From assembly GCA_023417265.1 (NCBI GenBank), contig JAEZFY010000257.1:1-8678 (forward strand): a stretch of DNA of 8,678 nt, given 5' to 3'. The position numbers were made by a program, and so were the translations under genes. The DNA is from Actinomycetes bacterium (GTDB taxonomy: Bacteria; Actinomycetota; Acidimicrobiia; Acidimicrobiales; Ilumatobacteraceae). Positions 5,281 to 8,678 of the stretch are shown in pieces (the stretch's first letter is position 1; the number at the start of each line of letters is the position of its first letter). The notes beneath the pieces are model-generated. The model saw nothing but the letters and a program-made list of their open reading frames with translations. It was not told where the DNA came from and did not search any database.

Positions 5281-5829
5281 ATGAGCGTGACGGAGCAGGT
5301 CCAACCGGAATCGGCCCCGTGGGTGCGCGAGCACATCCGGGCGATCGCCGATTACCCGAAGCCGGGCGTCACGTTCCGCGACATCACCCCGCTGCTCGGT
5401 AACTCGGCGGCGTTCGGGCGCTCCGTCGACGACCTCGTCACCCGCTTCGGCGGCACCCGGGTCGACCGCGTGGTCGGCATCGAGTCGCGGGGCTTCATCC
5501 TCGCCGCCCCCGTGGCCTATCGGTTGCGTTCCGGGTTCGTGCCGGTGCGCAAGCCCGGCAAGCTGCCGTGGGCGGTGGCGCGCGAGGAATACGACCTCGA
5601 GTACGGCACCGACATGCTCGAGATCCACCGCGACGCGATCCATCCGGGAGAGAAGATTCTGATCGTCGACGACGTGCTCGCCACGGGTGGCACCGCGGCT
5701 GCGGCCGGCCGACTCGTGTCGACGCTCGGCGGCGAGCTCGTCGGGTACGGCTTCCTGCTCGAACTCACCGCGCTCGGCGGGCGCGCCCAGCTCGCCTGCC
5801 CGCGGATCGAGAGTCTCACGAGTTACTGA
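5281..5829 (+). CDS. apt: Adenine phosphoribosyltransferase
   Basis: A 182-residue purine-salvage enzyme that makes AMP from adenine and PRPP in the cytosol. It shows the Apt-specific N-terminal motif DYPKPGVTFRDITPLL (24-39), the segment GIESRGFILAAPVA (66-79), the flexible-loop VRKPGKLPW (88-96), and the PRPP-binding motif ILIVDDVLATGGTA (126-139) with its two acidic residues and GGT loop. Length is normal. The ATG at 5281 is fixed by the upstream -10-like TATCGT and by the usual N-terminal extent. The stop is one base before the rel ATG (TGA-C-ATG), so rel translation is probably coupled to it. Linkage of apt to rel is common in actinobacteria and joins purine salvage with the stringent response. 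Confidence 0.97.
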   Translation: MSVTEQVQPESAPWVREHIRAIADYPKPGVTFRDITPLLGNSAAFGRSVDDLVTRFGGTRVDRVVGIESRGFILAAPVAYRLRSGFVPVRKPGKLPWAVAREEYDLEYGTDMLEIHRDAIHPGEKILIVDDVLATGGTAAAAGRLVSTLGGELVGYGFLLELTALGGRAQLACPRIESLTSY

Positions 5830-5830
5830 C

Positions 5831-8080
5831 ATGTCGACGGTCGATCGTGTGCTCCCGTGGCGGCGCCACCACGAGACGGCCCCCGTTTCCGAGCTCGCCC
5901 CGCTGCTGACGAGCTACCGCCGACGCCACCCGCGGGCCCCGGTCGACATGATCAACCGGGCCTACAACATGGCCGCCGAGGCGCACCGCAACCAGACCCG
6001 TTCGAGCGGTGAGAGCTACATCTTCCACCCGCTCGCAGTCGGCAAGATCGTGGCCGACATCGGGCTCGCCGACGTGTCACTGGCGGCGGCCCTGCTGCAC
6101 GACGCGGTGGAAGACACCGAGATCACGCTCGACGACGTCGAGCGCGGGTTCGGTCCCGAGGTGGCCTGGATCGTCGACGGTGTCACCAAGCTGGAACGGA
6201 TCCAGTTCGACTCGCGCGAAGCCCAGCAAGCGGCGACGATGCGCAAGATGCTGGTCGCCATGGCGAAGGACCTGCGGGTGCTCGTCATCAAGCTCGCTGA
6301 CCGGCTCCACAACATGCGCACGCTGGCGGGCGTCCCGGCCGACAAGCAGCGCCGGATCGCCCAGGAGACACTCGACATCTACGCCCCGCTGGCGCACCGG
6401 CTCGGCATTCAGGAGATCAAGCAGCAGCTCGAGGACCTCTCGTTCGCCGCGCTGCACCCGCGGCGTTACGCCGAACTGGAACACCTCGTCGCCACGCGCA
6501 CGCCCGAGCGCGAGGTGTACGTCGCCCAGGCGGTCGCCGAGGTGCGTACCCGACTGGCCGAGCTCGGCATCGTCGCCGAGGTGTCCGGCCGCGGCAAGCA
6601 CCTGTGGAGCATCTACGAGAAGATGGTCCTGAAGAACCGCGAGTTCGACGAGATCTTCGACATCGTCGCGGTGCGCGTGATCGTCGGGTCGATCCAGGAC
6701 TGCTACGCCGCGCTGGGCAGCATCCACGGTCGTTGGCGCCCGATCGTGGGGCGCTTCAAGGACTACATCGCGATGCCCAAGTTCAACCTCTACCAGAGCC
6801 TGCACACCACCGTGATCGGGCCGGGCGGGCGGGCGATCGAGGTCCAGATCCGCACCAACGAGATGCACGAACGCGCCGAGTGGGGCGTCGCCGCCCACTG
6901 GGCGTACAAGGACACCGGCCGCAACGGGGCGAAGAGCGCGTCGAGCGACATCGACTGGCTCAACCGCTTGATCGACTGGCAGGCCGAGGTCACCGACCCG
7001 GCCCAGTTCATGCAGAACCTGAAGACCGACCTCGAGCAGGACGAGGTCTTCGTGTTCACGCCGAAGGGCAAGGTGATCACGCTCCCGGTCGGTTCGACGC
7101 CGGTCGACTTCGCCTATGCCGTGCACACCGAGGTCGGTCACCACTGCATCGGCTCGAAGGTCAACGGCCGGCTGGTGGCGCTCGACCACAAGCTCGCTTC
7201 GGGCGACACGTGCGAGATCTTCACCTCCAAGATCGAGACCGCCGGGCCGTCCCAGGACTGGCTCGGCTTCGTCGTCTCGCACCGTGCCCAGAACAAGATC
7301 AAGCAGTGGTTCAGCCGCGAGCGGCGGATCGACGCGGTCGAGACCGGCCGCGACGAGCTGTCCGACGAGTTCCGGCGCGAGGGCCTGCCGGCGCAGAAGA
7401 TCTGGTCGTCGCCCGAGCTCGCCGACGTGATCGCCGACCTCGGCTACGTCGACACCGAGGGCTTCCTCGCCGCGGTCGGCGAGCACCACGTGTCGGCGCG
7501 CGGGGTCGCCCAGCGGATCGCCCGGGCGTTGCGCGACGGCACCGGCGAGGTCGACCGCATGCCGACCACCGTCGTGCGCCGGTCGCGCCGTTCGCACGCC
7601 GACGACACGTCGGTCGGCATCCACGTCGAAGGCCTCGACGACGTGATGGTGCGGCTCGCCCAGTGCTGCACGCCGGTGCCGGGCGACTCGGTGATGGGGT
7701 TCGTCACCCGCGGTCGCGGCGTGTCGGTGCACCGCGTCGACTGCGCCAACGCGGTGTCGCTGGCCTCCGAGCAGGGGGCCCGCCTGATCGACGTCGACTG
7801 GGACCGGGCACCGGCCGGGTTGGTGTACGTCGCCGGTGTCGAGGTGGTCGCACTCGACCGCTCGCGGCTGTTGCGCGACGTCGCCAACAGCCTCGGCGAC
7901 CAAGGCGTCAACATCGTCTCGTGCGAGACGGTCACCGGCGACGACCGGGTCGCCAAGATGCGTTTCGGTATCGAGCTGTCCACGCCCGCCCAGCTGACGT
8001 CGGTGCTCAACACGATCAAGCGCATCGACGGCGTGTACGAAGCCCACCGCATCGTCCCCGGTGCCGCCAGCCAGGACTGA
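5831..8080 (+). CDS. rel: Bifunctional (p)ppGpp synthetase/hydrolase, long Rel/SpoT homolog
   Basis: A 749-residue long RelA/SpoT homolog that makes and degrades the alarmone (p)ppGpp. The HD hydrolase domain (about 45-190) is intact: His66, LLHDAVEDTEIT with His90-Asp91 and Glu94-Asp95, and LADRLHN with Asp157. The synthetase domain (about 240-360) has Asp277 in FDIVAVRVIV, RFKDYIAMPKFNLYQSLHTT (308-327) and Glu337 in IEVQIRT, then AEWGVAAHW. The RFKD motif is the R-x-K-D form found in bifunctional Rel, not the E-x-D-D of RelA. TGS follows at about 405-466 (EVFVFTPKGKVITLPVG), then a helical region, the Cys-rich domain LAQCCTPVPGD...HRVDC (609-638), and a C-terminal ACT domain (about 668-743). 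The start is ATG 5831, one base after the apt stop; the frame is open further upstream but only through apt. Confidence 0.97.
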   Translation: MSTVDRVLPWRRHHETAPVSELAPLLTSYRRRHPRAPVDMINRAYNMAAEAHRNQTRSSGESYIFHPLAVGKIVADIGLADVSLAAALLHDAVEDTEITLDDVERGFGPEVAWIVDGVTKLERIQFDSREAQQAATMRKMLVAMAKDLRVLVIKLADRLHNMRTLAGVPADKQRRIAQETLDIYAPLAHRLGIQEIKQQLEDLSFAALHPRRYAELEHLVATRTPEREVYVAQAVAEVRTRLAELGIVAEVSGRGKHLWSIYEKMVLKNREFDEIFDIVAVRVIVGSIQDCYAALGSIHGRWRPIVGRFKDYIAMPKFNLYQSLHTTVIGPGGRAIEVQIRTNEMHERAEWGVAAHWAYKDTGRNGAKSASSDIDWLNRLIDWQAEVTDPAQFMQNLKTDLEQDEVFVFTPKGKVITLPVGSTPVDFAYAVHTEVGHHCIGSKVNGRLVALDHKLASGDTCEIFTSKIETAGPSQDWLGFVVSHRAQNKIKQWFSRERRIDAVETGRDELSDEFRREGLPAQKIWSSPELADVIADLGYVDTEGFLAAVGEHHVSARGVAQRIARALRDGTGEVDRMPTTVVRRSRRSHADDTSVGIHVEGLDDVMVRLAQCCTPVPGDSVMGFVTRGRGVSVHRVDCANAVSLASEQGARLIDVDWDRAPAGLVYVAGVEVVALDRSRLLRDVANSLGDQGVNIVSCETVTGDDRVAKMRFGIELSTPAQLTSVLNTIKRIDGVYEAHRIVPGAASQD

Positions 8081-8084
8081 CAGC

Positions 8085-8113
8085 GCCCGCCGCTAGTGCG
8101 AGCGGCCGCGGGC
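8085..8113. terminator. Possible stem-loop between convergent rel and aldolase-like genes
   Basis: GCCGCT (8089-8094) and AGCGGC (8101-8106) form a perfect 6-bp GC-rich stem around a 6-nt loop, extendable with bulges to 8085/8113. It spans the 12-nt gap and the stop of the minus-strand gene. There is no T-run on either side, so it would be a weak or non-canonical bidirectional terminator at best. Confidence 0.25.
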
Positions 8114-8678
8114 GGTGATCGGCCACATCTCCACCACGTCGTCGCCGCGAACGACGTGCAGCACGTCGTACTTGTCGACCGTCGGGTCGCAGTGCGGCGG
8201 CACGAGGCTGAGCCGGTCGCCGGCCTGCCAGCCGCCGGTGACCAGGCCCTGCTCGTCGCCGAACCACGCGTAGCGCACCGAATCGGCGCCGGCGACGACG
8301 GGGAGCCCGGCGTCGGTGGCCATCGACTTGAGCCCCGCATCGACGGTGGCGAACCCGTCATGGTTGGCGCTGATCACCGTCGTGTCGACGAACAGCGATT
8401 GGTGCCACGGATGCTGATCGCCGGCCAGCGCATCGCCGTACTCGCGGTCCATGAACACGTACGAGCCGAGCTGCAGGTCGTCGAGTACGCCCACCTCGAG
8501 ATCGTGGGGGAACGAGCCCGTGCCTCCGCCGGTGCGCAGGCCGACGGCCAACCCGGTGGCCTCGATCGCCTCGATCGCGGCAGCCAGCAGCCCCGTGCCG
8601 GCCGCCACCGCGCCGGCCCGCTCGACCGGGTCGGCGACGTGCTGCCAGTGGCCGCCGTACCCCTGCACGCCGCGGAAC
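8093..8678 (-). CDS. D-threonine aldolase-like PLP enzyme, C-terminal part (5' end outside window)
   Basis: A partial gene: 194 C-terminal residues, with the frame open to the right contig end. It belongs to the fold-III PLP group (D-threonine aldolase/D-serine dehydratase-like, COG3616). Visible are the barrel end with TGGGTGSF (a phosphate-binding glycine loop, from about 8531 down to 8508), LQLGSYVFMDREY, and the C-terminal D-ser_dehydrat domain with VDAGLKSMATDAG, PPHCDPTVDKYD and VVRGDDVVEMWPITARG. In the characterised D-threonine aldolase the metal ligands are His and Asp in H-x-D; chicken D-serine dehydratase uses H-x-C. Here the motif is H-C-D, which favours an Mn-type aldolase. The PLP lysine is in the missing half. 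The Gly-x-GlyThr loop and domain order are normal, with no sign of decay. It converges with rel (12 nt between stops) and is transcribed separately. Confidence 0.9.
   Translation of the reverse strand, partial: FRGVQGYGGHWQHVADPVERAGAVAAGTGLLAAAIEAIEATGLAVGLRTGGGTGSFPHDLEVGVLDDLQLGSYVFMDREYGDALAGDQHPWHQSLFVDTTVISANHDGFATVDAGLKSMATDAGLPVVAGADSVRYAWFGDEQGLVTGGWQAGDRLSLVPPHCDPTVDKYDVLHVVRGDDVVEMWPITARGRSH

Noticed and set aside
2988..5336. A 782-codon open frame on the minus strand across the thioesterase, tgt and yajC genes
   Set aside because: It is antisense to three confidently recognised genes, has the Arg/Gly/Val/Asp/His-rich make-up of a GC-rich shadow frame, and shows no domain.
5687..5830. 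A longer N-terminus for rel starting inside apt
   Set aside because: The extra 48 residues are the apt sequence in another frame. Homology of the Rel N-terminus begins after the ATG at 5831.
6077..8047. A 656-codon open frame on the minus strand inside rel
   Set aside because: It is fully antisense to rel with low-complexity shadow composition. The rel protein has all its domains intact.
8085..8113. A strong rho-independent terminator after rel
   Set aside because: Only six perfect base pairs and no T-run on either strand, so it is kept only as a low-confidence feature.
6604..8118. A 504-codon plus-strand frame overlapping rel in another phase
   Set aside because: Extremely Arg/Gly/Pro-rich with no motif; a shift-frame shadow of rel.

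Overview
The window looks like one contig of a high-GC actinobacterium, most plausibly a member of the Acidimicrobiia (an Ilumatobacter-type lineage). The reasons are very GC-rich coding DNA, almost no Shine-Dalgarno sequences, several apparently leaderless starts preceded by a GGTAnnnT motif, and an apt-rel pair of the actinobacterial type next to a queuosine tRNA-guanine transglycosylase. The lineage is inferred from gene content and style; no marker gene was compared. Bases 3-36 are not genomic: they match the Nextera read-2 transposase adapter with two mismatches, so genomic sequence starts at about base 37.

Left part (37-2040): a signalling locus. On the minus strand a small STAS protein (anti-sigma factor antagonist, SpoIIAA/RsbV type) is followed, with a 20-nt overlap, by the N-terminal two thirds of a bacteriophytochrome: PAS with the biliverdin cysteine, a complete GAF, and the start of PHY, cut by the contig end. 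Divergent to them on the plus strand is an RsbW/SpoIIAB-type HATPase, a serine kinase and anti-sigma factor. Together these suggest red/far-red light sensing wired into a partner-switching stress-sigma circuit. The output domain of the phytochrome lies outside the window. This is the most interesting part of the window.

Middle part (2045-3713): a LysR-type regulator on the minus strand, convergent with the HATPase. Divergent from it across 52 nt is a 74-codon gene of unknown function, followed 24 nt later by a YbgC-like hotdog thioesterase. The LysR intergenic region carries a dyad and a palindrome that overlap both putative promoters.

Right part (3750-8080): a same-strand housekeeping run of tgt, yajC, apt and rel (bifunctional (p)ppGpp synthetase/hydrolase), with gaps of 21, 31 and 1 nt. 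The secD and secF genes that usually sit between yajC and apt in actinobacteria are absent. Convergent with rel, and cut by the right end, is the C-terminal part of a metal-dependent, D-threonine-aldolase-like PLP enzyme.

No tRNA, rRNA, CRISPR array, insertion sequence or integrase was seen. No stretch of 300 bases is without a gene.
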